DNA of 43,862 nt, from positions 1-43,862 of the forward strand of contig CAMBRI010000008.1 in NCBI GenBank assembly GCA_945870205.1. The letters run 5' to 3'. The notes below the pieces were generated by a model that was not told the DNA's origin, ran no database searches, and saw only the letters and a list, made by a program, of their open reading frames with translations. Of the stretch, positions 26,065 through 33,665 are shown one piece after another. Position 1 is the first letter of the stretch, and each line of letters opens with the position of its first letter. The position numbers and the translations under genes were made by a program. The stretch is from Sulfuritalea hydrogenivorans sk43H. Lineage in GTDB: Bacteria; Pseudomonadota; Gammaproteobacteria; Burkholderiales; Rhodocyclaceae.

Positions 26065-26104
26065 TCAGACAGTGCACGATGATCCAGGCCGGAAGGAAAA
26101 CCAA

Positions 26105-27343
26105 ATGGCTGAAATGCTAAGTGCGCCAAACGCCGTAATTGCTGCAACCCAAACGCCCCCTCGCAGCAGCGAATCGCGCGCCAGCGAGGCGTCAAGGACT
26201 GACATCGATGCTGGCACACCCTCCGCCTTCGCCCAAGTGCTGAAATCCAGGAGCGAACAAGCGCCGCCGGTTTCCTCCAAGGAGCAGACCTCCGCGGCCG
26301 AGACGCAAGCAACGGTTGACGCCGCGGGGGCAACTCCCGCGCCCAGTGACCCGTCAGTTCTGCTGTCCCTGCTGGTCGCCGAATCCCCTGCTGGCGTGAA
26401 TGCGCTGCCGATGCCTGAGGCGGTGCCGGCGAGTCCGGCGGACCCTAGCGTACTCGCGATCGCCGCCGCCGCGTCTGCAACGCTGGCGCCGCCGCCGGCC
26501 CTGCCAGGGTTCGACAGTTCCGCCCCGGCGCCGACAGCGGCACCTCTGATCCAGGGCACTGCAAGCCCGGCAGATCCGGCCAGCACCCAACTCAATCCGG
26601 CCGGTGCCCTCGGCACCATGCCCTCCCCCTTTGGCGGCGACGCAAAAACGGCCAGGAACAATACTGACCGCCAAGGCCGTGAATCTCCTGCGGGCCGCTC
26701 TGAGCGGCAAGCCGTTGCACCGGACAAGCTTGCCGTCGAAGCGGCAATTAATGCCGAATCGGGCAAAAACGGCAAACTGCCGGCAGGCAATGACCACGAC
26801 GGCAGCGATTTTCACGCCACCCTGGACAAGGTGGCCAACAATCCCGCGTCCGTCGTAATACAGGCAAATGCGGCGGCCACGCCCTCTGCGCAAATGCCCG
26901 CTCTGCGCGTCGAAGCCCCACTGGGCCAGGCCGCGTGGCGCGACGAGATGGGTCAGAAGCTGACCTGGATGGCAAGCAACAACCGGCAGTTGGCCGAAAT
27001 GGTCCTGAATCCACCACAACTTGGTCGCATCGAAGTCACGCTGTCGCTCAATGGCGACCAGGCAAGCGCGAGTTTCTTCTCGCCTCACCCAGGCGTACGC
27101 GAAGCGCTCGAGAATTCGATGACACGGCTACGCGAGATACTTGCCGACGCCGGCGTAACCTTAGGGCAGACCCATGTCGGGGCAAACCCCCGCGACGATT
27201 CTCGCTCGGCGAGTCCGCACCATGATGGCGGCACACCAGGCCGCAGGGATGGCGAAGGCTATGCCGCAACCATGGGCATCAACGGCGGAGGATCAACACT
27301 GCGTATTACAAACGGTCGTGGCATGGTTGATGTTTTTGCATAA
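26105..27343 (+). CDS. fliK: Flagellar hook-length control protein FliK
   Basis: 412 residues. FliK measures hook length and switches export from hook to filament substrates. Residues about 1-275 are Ala/Pro/Ser-rich and disordered, as is usual. The C-terminal Flg_hook domain (about 280-375) is clear: GQKLTWMASNNRQLAEMVLNPPQLGRIEVTLSLNGDQASASFFSPHPGVREALENSMTRLREILADAG. The tail is basic and Gly-rich. The start is ATG 26105, preceded by GGAAGG at 8 bases; an upstream in-frame codon at 26060 is rejected because it would lie before the predicted transcript start. It has its own sigma-54 promoter, and fliL follows after 133 bases. Confidence 0.95.
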   Translation: MAEMLSAPNAVIAATQTPPRSSESRASEASRTDIDAGTPSAFAQVLKSRSEQAPPVSSKEQTSAAETQATVDAAGATPAPSDPSVLLSLLVAESPAGVNALPMPEAVPASPADPSVLAIAAAASATLAPPPALPGFDSSAPAPTAAPLIQGTASPADPASTQLNPAGALGTMPSPFGGDAKTARNNTDRQGRESPAGRSERQAVAPDKLAVEAAINAESGKNGKLPAGNDHDGSDFHATLDKVANNPASVVIQANAAATPSAQMPALRVEAPLGQAAWRDEMGQKLTWMASNNRQLAEMVLNPPQLGRIEVTLSLNGDQASASFFSPHPGVREALENSMTRLREILADAGVTLGQTHVGANPRDDSRSASPHHDGGTPGRRDGEGYAATMGINGGGSTLRITNGRGMVDVFA

Positions 27344-27476
27344 AGCGGATTGACGGGCGAGGCCGACTTTCACCTCCTTTCGACCGCATGGCATCCCTGC
27401 CACCGTAGAATGCACCCATGGACCGAGACAGGCAACTGATGCCCGGCTAAAGATTGAAGAATTCTGGAGGCTATAA

Positions 27477-28064
27477 ATGGCAGACGCCAAAAAAACGGAA
27501 GCGGAAGCGGTTACCGCAGCACCAAAGAAAAAAGGCAAGTGGTTGCTGTTCCTCATCATCGGCATTGTCGGTCTGGGGTTGGGTGGCGGCGGCGCCTTCC
27601 TGCTGCTGAAGAAGTCAGCTCCGGCAGAGAGCGCGGACAGTGGCGACGCACCGGCACGCGAAGCGCCGAAGAAGAAGAAGGTCGACAACGCCGCCCCGCC
27701 CGTTTTCTACAAATTCGACAAACCGTTTACCGTCAAGCTGCAAACCGAGCAGCAGGAAGCCTATCTGCAGACCGAAATGCAATTCAAGCTCATAGACCCG
27801 CAGGGTGCGGAATTGATGAAGCAATATGAGCCTGAACTCAAACACCGCATTACCCTGACCTTGATGAGCAAAAAAGTATCGGCCATTAGTTCTGCCGCTG
27901 GTGTTCAAAAACTGGCCAATGAATTGCGGGATGCCGCCAACAACGTCATGGCACCGCCATCGTCAGCCAAGGGCAAACCGGCCGCCGAAGCAGAGCCGGC
28001 AGAGACCGCCGACCCCGGCGCCACGGTACAATCCGTGTTATTCTCAACCTTCATTATTCAGTAA
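27477..28064 (+). CDS. fliL: Flagellar basal body-associated protein FliL
   Basis: 195 residues with a short cytoplasmic Lys-rich N-terminus, one transmembrane helix (about 22-44, WLLFLIIGIVGLGLGGGGAFLLL) and a periplasmic domain (about 75-195) with the family pattern FDKPFTVKLQTEQQEAYLQTEMQFKLIDPQGAELMKQYEPELKHRITLTLMSKK. FliL surrounds the stator and supports torque. A GGAGG ribosome site precedes the ATG. The end reads VQSVLFSTFIIQ, the common FliL terminus. An acidic insertion of about 25 residues (PSSAKGKPAAEAEPAETADPG) before the terminus is somewhat unusual. fliM follows after 29 bases. Confidence 0.96.
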   Translation: MADAKKTEAEAVTAAPKKKGKWLLFLIIGIVGLGLGGGGAFLLLKKSAPAESADSGDAPAREAPKKKKVDNAAPPVFYKFDKPFTVKLQTEQQEAYLQTEMQFKLIDPQGAELMKQYEPELKHRITLTLMSKKVSAISSAAGVQKLANELRDAANNVMAPPSSAKGKPAAEAEPAETADPGATVQSVLFSTFIIQ

Positions 28065-28093
28065 CGTGTCGTCCTCTCCGGACGCTAACCCGC

Positions 28094-29071
28094 ATGGCCC
28101 AGGATTTTCTCTCCCAGGAAGAAGTCGATGCCCTGCTCAAGGGCGTTACCGGCGAGACCGACGAGGCCCCGGAAGCAGCAAGCGATAGCGGAGGAGTCAA
28201 ACCCTATGATCTCGGCCGCCAGGAACGCATCGTTCGTGGCCGGATGCCGACGATGGAGCTCATCAACGAGCGTTTCGCCCGTTATTTGCGCATCGGCCTG
28301 TTCAACTACATGCACAAGGGCGTCGAGGTTTCCGTCGCGCCGGTCAAGGTGCAGAAATACAGCGAGTTCATCCGCAACCTAGTGGTGCCCACCAATCTCA
28401 ATCTGATCCAGGCCAAACCCTTGCGCGGTACCGGCCTGATCGTGCTCGACCCCAATCTGGTTTTTCTGGTGGTCGACAACATGTTTGGCGGCGACGGACG
28501 CTTCCACACCCGCGTCGAGGGGCGCGATTTCACCGCAACCGAACAGCGCATCATCCAGGGCCTGCTCGCCGTAATTTTCGAGGAATACCAGAGAGCCTGG
28601 CAACCCGTGTATCCGCTTGAATTCGAGTTCATCCGCTCGGAAATGAATACCCAGTTCGCCAACATTGCGACACCATCCGAAGTCGTCATCGCGATGACCT
28701 TCAACCTCGAGTTTGCCGGCAACACTTCAGAACTGCATGTCTGCCTGCCCTATTCGATGGTGGAACCCATTCGTGACATGCTGCATAGCGCGATGCATAG
28801 CGAGCAGACCACGACCGACAATCGCTGGACCAACATGCTGAGCAGGCAGTTGCAAGCGGCTGAAGTCGAACTGATCGCCACATTGGCGACCACCACCGTC
28901 ACGCTCGGCGATATCATCAACATGAAAGTTGGCGACGTCATCCCGCTTACAATCGCGGACAGAATAGCAGCCACCGTTGATGGCGTGCCGGTTGTCGAAT
29001 CCCGATATGGAATCAAGAACGGCCAGTACGCGCTGAAAATCGGGCGCTTCCTCGCCGACGCGGAAACATGA
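28094..29071 (+). CDS. fliM: Flagellar motor switch protein FliM
   Basis: 325 residues. The first residues MAQDFLSQEEVDALLKG are the CheY-P docking peptide. The middle CheC-like domain carries the FliG-contact region (FNYMHKGVEVSVAPVKVQKYSEFIRNLVVPTNLNLI, FGGDGRFHTRVEGRDFTATEQRII), and the C-terminal SpoA domain (about 255-320) pairs with FliN. It is the cytoplasmic C-ring part that turns CheY-P binding into reversal. It starts 29 bases after fliL and ends 48 bases before fliN. Nothing is missing relative to the family. Confidence 0.98.
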   Translation: MAQDFLSQEEVDALLKGVTGETDEAPEAASDSGGVKPYDLGRQERIVRGRMPTMELINERFARYLRIGLFNYMHKGVEVSVAPVKVQKYSEFIRNLVVPTNLNLIQAKPLRGTGLIVLDPNLVFLVVDNMFGGDGRFHTRVEGRDFTATEQRIIQGLLAVIFEEYQRAWQPVYPLEFEFIRSEMNTQFANIATPSEVVIAMTFNLEFAGNTSELHVCLPYSMVEPIRDMLHSAMHSEQTTTDNRWTNMLSRQLQAAEVELIATLATTTVTLGDIINMKVGDVIPLTIADRIAATVDGVPVVESRYGIKNGQYALKIGRFLADAET

Positions 29072-29119
29072 TCAAGCCAGTTGACGCTGCCATCGGCGCC
29101 ACGATGTCAGGAGCCTAAT

Positions 29120-29548
29120 ATGAACGATACAGCAGCATCCGCCAGCGTCGAACAGCAGATCTCAGAAGACGACTGGGCTGCCGCCATGGGCGAGCAGACT
29201 GCGGCCCAGTCTGCCCCAGGCCCCAGTGTCCAGCCCGCCGAAATATTCGAGCAATTCGCCGAAACGGACGGGCAGGCGCAGACGCCGCGCGGCTTCGACA
29301 TGATCATGGACATCCCGGTGGCGCTCACCGTGGAACTCGGCCGTACCAAGATCTCCATACGCAACCTGCTGCAACTGGCCCACGGTTCGGTGGTCGAGCT
29401 CGACGGTCTGGCCGGCGAACCGATGGACGTGCTTATCAACGGTACGCTGATTGCGCAAGGCGAAGTCGTGGTCGTCAACGACAAGTTCGGCATTCGACTG
29501 ACCGACATCATCACGCCGCAGGAACGCATCCGCAAACTGAACCGCTGA
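29120..29548 (+). CDS. fliN: Flagellar motor switch protein FliN
   Basis: 142 residues. FliN forms the lower C ring and docks FliH-FliI. The SpoA domain (about 60-140) is typical: MDIPVALTVELGRTKISIRNLLQLAHGSVVELDGLAGEPMDVLINGTLIAQGEVVVVNDKFGIRLTDIITPQERI. The N-terminal 55 residues are acidic and flexible, again common in betaproteobacteria. The ATG at 29120 has AGGAG at 7 bases; an in-frame codon at 29081 has none and is rejected. It lies between fliM and fliO. Confidence 0.97.
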   Translation: MNDTAASASVEQQISEDDWAAAMGEQTAAQSAPGPSVQPAEIFEQFAETDGQAQTPRGFDMIMDIPVALTVELGRTKISIRNLLQLAHGSVVELDGLAGEPMDVLINGTLIAQGEVVVVNDKFGIRLTDIITPQERIRKLNR

Positions 29549-29649
29549 AAAGTCGGCGCTTAGCCCCTTTGCTTGGCGGCTTTTCCTGGCCGCACTCGCC
29601 TTATCCTCGCGCAAGCGATTTCCGCCTCCATGCGGGCTCGCGCTTCCAG

Positions 29650-30060
29650 ATGCGCATGCGAATATTCCTAGCCCGTTCAGTCACGCTTTCCCTGCTCTGC
29701 GCCGATGCTTCGGCACAAGCGGCCCCGACGCCTTCGGTAGGCGCCGGACTGCTGCAGATGGGCCTCGGTCTGATTGGCGTTCTCGCACTTCTTGTCGGCA
29801 GCCTGTGGCTACTGAAAAAGCTTACGGTGCAACGCGGGGGTGCGGCTGGTCTGATGCGGGTCGTTGCCGCCACGGCAGTTGGCGGGCGTGAGCGCGTCGT
29901 CATCGTTGAAGTTGGCAGCACCTGGCTGGTATTGGGTGTCGCCCCGGGTCGCGTTTCCGCGCTCGCGGAAATTCCCCGCCAGACGCTGTCCGAACCGTCG
30001 CCGGATCCTGCATCCGGAGCAGTACCACAGTGGCTGCAGCGCGTGCTGCAAAGGCGTTGA
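29650..30060 (+). CDS. fliO: Flagellar biosynthesis protein FliO
   Basis: 136 residues with an N-terminal signal-like segment ([24 protein letters not shown]), one transmembrane helix (about 36-56, [22 protein letters not shown]) and the small FliO cytoplasmic domain with [35 protein letters not shown]. FliO helps assemble the FliP-FliR complex of the export gate. The start is uncertain: ATG 29650 or 29656 both fit and neither has a good ribosome site; an upstream TTG-type start would add a Pro/Arg-rich stretch unlike the family. It is placed as usual between fliN and fliP, the latter starting 3 bases after its stop. Confidence 0.9.
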   Translation: MRMRIFLARSVTLSLLCADASAQAAPTPSVGAGLLQMGLGLIGVLALLVGSLWLLKKLTVQRGGAAGLMRVVAATAVGGRERVVIVEVGSTWLVLGVAPGRVSALAEIPRQTLSEPSPDPASGAVPQWLQRVLQRR

Positions 30061-30062
30061 GC

Positions 30063-30791
30063 ATGCGTGCCTGCATCCTGCTCGCATTGCTGTTTTCGCC
30101 ACTGCTGGCTTTCGGCCAGGCATTGCCGGCGCTGACCAGTACACCGGTGGCCGGTGGCGGCGTGCAGTGGTCGCTCTCGATTCAGACCCTGCTGCTGCTC
30201 ACCGGCCTGACCTTCCTGCCGGCGCTGATCCTGATGATGACCAGTTTCACGCGCATCATCATCGTGTTTTCCCTGTTGCGTCACGCGCTCGGAACCCAGA
30301 CCTCACCGCCGAACCAGGTGTTGGTTGGCCTTGCGCTGTTCCTCACCTTCTTCATCATGGCGCCTGTTGGCGATCGCATCTACAGCGAAGCCTACCTGCC
30401 ACTGTCGGAGAACAAAATCGGCTTTCAGGAGGCGCTGGAGAAAGGCGCGGTGCCGCTGCGCGCCTTCATGCTCAAGCAGGTGCGCGAGGCCGATCTGGTC
30501 ACGTTCACAAAAATCGCCAAGCAGCCTGTGCCGGCGAAAGCCGGCGACATTCCCATGCGCATCCTGATACCAGCCTTCGTGACATCAGAACTCAAGACGG
30601 CTTTTCAGATCGGTTTCATTGTGTTCATTCCCTTCCTCATCATCGACATGATCGTGGCCTCTGTGCTGATGTCGATGGGCATGATGATGATGTCGCCGGT
30701 CATTGTCGCATTGCCTTTCAAGATCATGCTGTTCGTCCTGGTTGACGGCTGGAACCTGCTGATCGGCTCCCTCGTCCTGAGTTTTGGCTGA
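30063..30791 (+). CDS. fliP: Flagellar export gate protein FliP
   Basis: 242 residues with a cleavable signal peptide ([20 protein letters not shown]) and the conserved membrane segments of Fli[65 protein letters not shown] and the C-terminal [35 protein letters not shown]. FliP forms the pentameric core of the export channel with FliR and FliQ. The stop overlaps the fliQ start in TGATG. Assignment is certain. Confidence 0.98.
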   Translation: MRACILLALLFSPLLAFGQALPALTSTPVAGGGVQWSLSIQTLLLLTGLTFLPALILMMTSFTRIIIVFSLLRHALGTQTSPPNQVLVGLALFLTFFIMAPVGDRIYSEAYLPLSENKIGFQEALEKGAVPLRAFMLKQVREADLVTFTKIAKQPVPAKAGDIPMRILIPAFVTSELKTAFQIGFIVFIPFLIIDMIVASVLMSMGMMMMSPVIVALPFKIMLFVLVDGWNLLIGSLVLSFG

Positions 30792-31060
30792 TGACCCCGA
30801 CCACCGTCATTGAAATCGGCCGCGGCGCGCTGGAACTCACGCTGTTGATTTCCGCACCCCTGTTCATCGCTGCACTGGTGACCGGACTCATTATCAGCAT
30901 CTTCCAGGCGGCGACCCAGATCAACGAGGCCACGCTCTCGTTTGTGCCGAAACTGATCGCCATCTTTGTCACGCTGATTCTCGCCGGACCCTGGATGATC
31001 ACCATGATGACCGACTACATTCGCCGCCTCTACGAATCGATTCCCGGAGTCATCGGTTAG
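30791..31060 (+). CDS. fliQ: Flagellar export gate protein FliQ
   Basis: 89 residues with two transmembrane helices, about 16-38 (LTLLISAPLFIAALVTGLIISIF) and about 52-74 (LSFVPKLIAIFVTLILAGPWMI), separated by the conserved QAATQINEATL loop. It joins FliP and FliR in the export gate. It overlaps fliP by one base at its start and fliR by one base at its end. Confidence 0.98.
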   Translation: MTPTTVIEIGRGALELTLLISAPLFIAALVTGLIISIFQAATQINEATLSFVPKLIAIFVTLILAGPWMITMMTDYIRRLYESIPGVIG

Positions 31061-31845
31061 TGATTGCCATCAGCTCGGCACAACTCGATGCCTGGCTTGG
31101 CCTGTTCATATTCCCCCTGACGCGGATTCTTGCGCTATTGGCGACCGCCCCGGTTTTCAGCAATGCCGCATTGCCCATGAACATCCGGTTGGTGGCCGGC
31201 CTGGCGATCAGCTTCGCACTCGCCACGGCCCTGCCCGCGCCACCGCCGATTGCCGCCGGCTCCTGGCTGGGACTTGCCGTCATCGCCGAACAAATCCTGA
31301 TTGGCGTGATGATGGGCTTCGCACTGCGCATAGTGTTCGTCGCCCTCGACGTTGCCGGCGAAATGATTGGCCTACAGATGGGACTTTCGTTCGCCACGTT
31401 TTTCGATCCCAACAAGAGCGGCGAGACATCGGTACTCGCAGAATTTCTGGGACTCATCACGGCCCTGGTCTTTCTTGCCATGAACGGGCACCTGCTGACA
31501 CTCACCGTGCTGGCGGAAAGCTTCCGGATGTTGCCGGTGAGCACCACGCCGTTTCATGCTCAGGCACTGTCATCCCTGCTGTCGGCATCGGCCATGATGT
31601 TTTCCCTGGGCGTCCTGCTGGCCCTGCCGCTGATTACCGCGCTGCTGGTCACCAATATTGCCATGGGAGTGCTGGCCCGCATCGCGCCAGCACTGAACCT
31701 GTTTGCGGTTGGCTTTCCGGTCACTCTGGCGCTGGGCTTCATTGTCCTCTTGCTCTCCCTGCCGTATATCGGAGCCGCCATGGAAAGCATGTTCAGCAGA
31801 GGCTTTGCAACGCTGGAACTGGTGTTGCGCAACGCCGCCGGCTGA
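31060..31845 (+). CDS. fliR: Flagellar export gate protein FliR
   Basis: 261 residues with about six hydrophobic helices and the conserved FliR segments FIFPLTRILALLATAPVFSNAALPMNIRLVAGLAISF, MGFALRIVFVALDVAGEMIGLQMGLSFATFFDP and LVTNIAMGVLARIAPALNLFAVGFPVTLALGFIVLLLSLPY. It completes the FliP5-Q4-R1 gate in the inner membrane. Translation begins at GTG 31060, overlapping the last base of the fliQ stop. No flhB follows; the plus-strand flagellar block ends here, and its stop lies within a hairpin shared with the convergent lipoprotein gene. Confidence 0.97.
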   Translation: MIAISSAQLDAWLGLFIFPLTRILALLATAPVFSNAALPMNIRLVAGLAISFALATALPAPPPIAAGSWLGLAVIAEQILIGVMMGFALRIVFVALDVAGEMIGLQMGLSFATFFDPNKSGETSVLAEFLGLITALVFLAMNGHLLTLTVLAESFRMLPVSTTPFHAQALSSLLSASAMMFSLGVLLALPLITALLVTNIAMGVLARIAPALNLFAVGFPVTLALGFIVLLLSLPYIGAAMESMFSRGFATLELVLRNAAG

Positions 31846-31865
31846 CTGCGGCGAGCCGTGCAGTC
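31844..31865. terminator. Hairpin spanning the convergent fliR and lipoprotein stops
   Basis: GACTGC (31844-31849) and GCAGTC (31860-31865) form a 6-bp stem around a 10-base loop. It overlaps the stop codons of both convergent genes. It could stop transcription from both sides, but no U-tract follows in either direction. Confidence 0.45.
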
Positions 31866-32350
31866 TACTTGCGCGTCAATTGAATGACGCCATTGGCCAC
31901 CCGCTGCGAGCCGATGACGGATGACTCAAGGCCTTCGCTGTATTCCACCACGGTAAAAGTGTCGAAGCCGTTCTCCCGCATCAATTCCTTTGCCCGCTGC
32001 TGAAATACGACGCGCGCCTCGCCCATACCTCCGCTATAGACCCGCTTCATCTTCAGCGACAGATGGTAGTAACGGTCAGGGAAACTCGCCTGTTCGATTT
32101 CCCAATTGGGTGCGAGCGGGTCAAGGATCAACCAGGCGGCCCCGGCATACAGCCCCCAGGCAACAACCTTCTCCAGGGGGATCTGGATTGATTTGGTGAG
32201 ATTGAGCGTGGCATCCGGAATGATCGGCCCCTGCGCGGGGAAATTGCCGTCAAGGCTTGTCGGACCGGGATAATTGAGCGCGCTGCAGGCGGTGAGGCCG
32301 CAGGTTAACGCGGCGGCGAGCAAGACATTGCGCTGGAAGAAGGGCTTCAT
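31865..32350 (-). CDS. Small lipoprotein co-transcribed with flgKL
   Basis: 161 residues with a lipoprotein signal (MKPFFQRNVLLAAALTCGLTAC, acylated Cys22) followed by Ser, which favours outer-membrane sorting. The mature part has a hydrophobic stretch (VVAWGLYAGAAWLILDPLAP, about 62-81) that could be a buried helix, then a mixed domain with SFPDRYYHLSLKMKRVYSGGMGEARVVFQQRAKELMRENG and a C-terminus SQRVANGVIQLTRK. I do not recognise the family. Its ATG overlaps the flgL stop by 4 bases, so it is translationally coupled to flgL and falls under the flgK sigma-54 promoter. A flagellum-related envelope role is inferred from that context only. Confidence 0.82.
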   Translation of the reverse strand: MKPFFQRNVLLAAALTCGLTACSALNYPGPTSLDGNFPAQGPIIPDATLNLTKSIQIPLEKVVAWGLYAGAAWLILDPLAPNWEIEQASFPDRYYHLSLKMKRVYSGGMGEARVVFQQRAKELMRENGFDTFTVVEYSEGLESSVIGSQRVANGVIQLTRK

Positions 32351-33639
32351 AGGTAGTTGAACAGTGAAAGTTGCGACATCTTGGCGTAGGACTGCTGCGC
32401 CGCCTGCAGATCGGTCAATTTGCGCGTGAGGTCGGTTATGGCTTTGGCATAGTCGAGGTCCTGCAGGCCGGACAAGGTCTGCTGATACTGGACGCCAAGG
32501 CTTTCGTTGAGGCTGGCCAGCGAGTCGATCTCGTTCATGCGCGACCCGATCCGGGCGCGGACCCGCAGAACATTGTCGCTGGCCTGATCGATGCCGGCGA
32601 TGGCAAAACTGATTTCGCTGCTGTACTGGGCATTGGCGGCCGGCGTACCAGCCGGTGTCTCGAGCGCGCCGATTAGCTTGGAGATGGTGGCAAAGACGCT
32701 CTGAGACGTGGCGGGGGCGATCGAAAAGCTGTCCCCGTCTGCGGGCGCGCCGCTGATGCTGATACTGGCGCCCAGGTCGAAGGCCGACTCTGCGCCCTGC
32801 GATTTCAGAATGATGGGCTGCCCGGCCTGGTAAACCCGCTGGACACCCAGTGGCGCGGGCGCCGGGCTGGCGGTCAGCAGGGAAACGCCGGAGGCATCCA
32901 ACAGGTCAAAGCTTATGACACCCGCGGTATCCGTGAAATTGACGGTGACGTTCCGGGTGGGCCCTGCACTCCATGCCGCCGGATTGGTAACCGAGCCGGC
33001 ATTGATCCTGCCGGTACCCGTATTGCCAGCGGCATAGTCGGCGGAGAAATAACCATTGCCGTTGGTAATGCGCCGGAACACCTCACTGCCGGAATCGCTT
33101 ACTTCAATGAAACGATTGGGCGACACCTGCATCTTGCGCTGACCGTCATCACCCTGATAGACGATCTCATTGCCGGCAATCAGGTTGTCCACCGATCCAC
33201 CGAAAGGTTCTGTGGAGCCCATGAAACCGGAAAAGATATGAGTTCCTGCGCCATCGGTGGAATTGGCGATGCCAAGCAGTTCATCGAAACGCGAGCGCAG
33301 TTCTGTGGCTATGCCTTTGCGGGCGGTGGCCGACAGATTGGTATTGCCGGCTTGCAGCGTCAGTTCGCGCACCCGCGCCAGGACGTCGCCGGCACTGCTC
33401 AGTTGTCCTTCCTCCATCGCCAGGGCCGATGTGGCGTAGTCCTGATTCTGTTTGAACTGGGCCACCATGTCGCTGGCCTGCGTGACTTCCAGCGCCCGCG
33501 CGGCAGACACCGGGTCATCGCTCGGCGTCAGTATTCGCCGCCCGGAAGACACCTGCTGCTGCAAATGCAGGGCTGCGGCCGTCTGCCTGTTGATGCCGGC
33601 GACTCCGGCATCGAAAATCATTCCACTACTTACACGCAT
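32347..33639 (-). CDS. flgL: Hook-filament junction protein FlgL (HAP3)
   Basis: 430 residues. The flagellin-like N-terminus MRVSSGMIFDAGVAGINRQTAAALHLQQQVSSGRRILTPSDDPVSAARALEV and the C-terminal coiled coil (ASLNESLGVQYQQTLSGLQDLDYAKAITDLTRKLTDLQAAQQSYAKMSQLSLFNYL) are diagnostic. FlgL forms the ring between FlgK and the filament. AGGAG lies 8 bases before the ATG. It starts 26 bases after flgK and overlaps the following lipoprotein gene. Flagellin itself shares these ends but would not sit directly after flgK, and the DYAKAITDL motif favours FlgL. Confidence 0.95.
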   Translation of the reverse strand: MRVSSGMIFDAGVAGINRQTAAALHLQQQVSSGRRILTPSDDPVSAARALEVTQASDMVAQFKQNQDYATSALAMEEGQLSSAGDVLARVRELTLQAGNTNLSATARKGIATELRSRFDELLGIANSTDGAGTHIFSGFMGSTEPFGGSVDNLIAGNEIVYQGDDGQRKMQVSPNRFIEVSDSGSEVFRRITNGNGYFSADYAAGNTGTGRINAGSVTNPAAWSAGPTRNVTVNFTDTAGVISFDLLDASGVSLLTASPAPAPLGVQRVYQAGQPIILKSQGAESAFDLGASISISGAPADGDSFSIAPATSQSVFATISKLIGALETPAGTPAANAQYSSEISFAIAGIDQASDNVLRVRARIGSRMNEIDSLASLNESLGVQYQQTLSGLQDLDYAKAITDLTRKLTDLQAAQQSYAKMSQLSLFNYL

Positions 33640-33665
33640 GAGTTTCTCCTGCTATGGATGCCGAA

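Noticed and set aside
27448-27474. TAAAGATT followed after 11 bases by GAGGCTAT, upstream of fliL, considered as a sigma-28 promoter.
   Set aside because: The -10 matches only half the consensus, overlaps the fliL ribosome site and would start transcription inside the gene.
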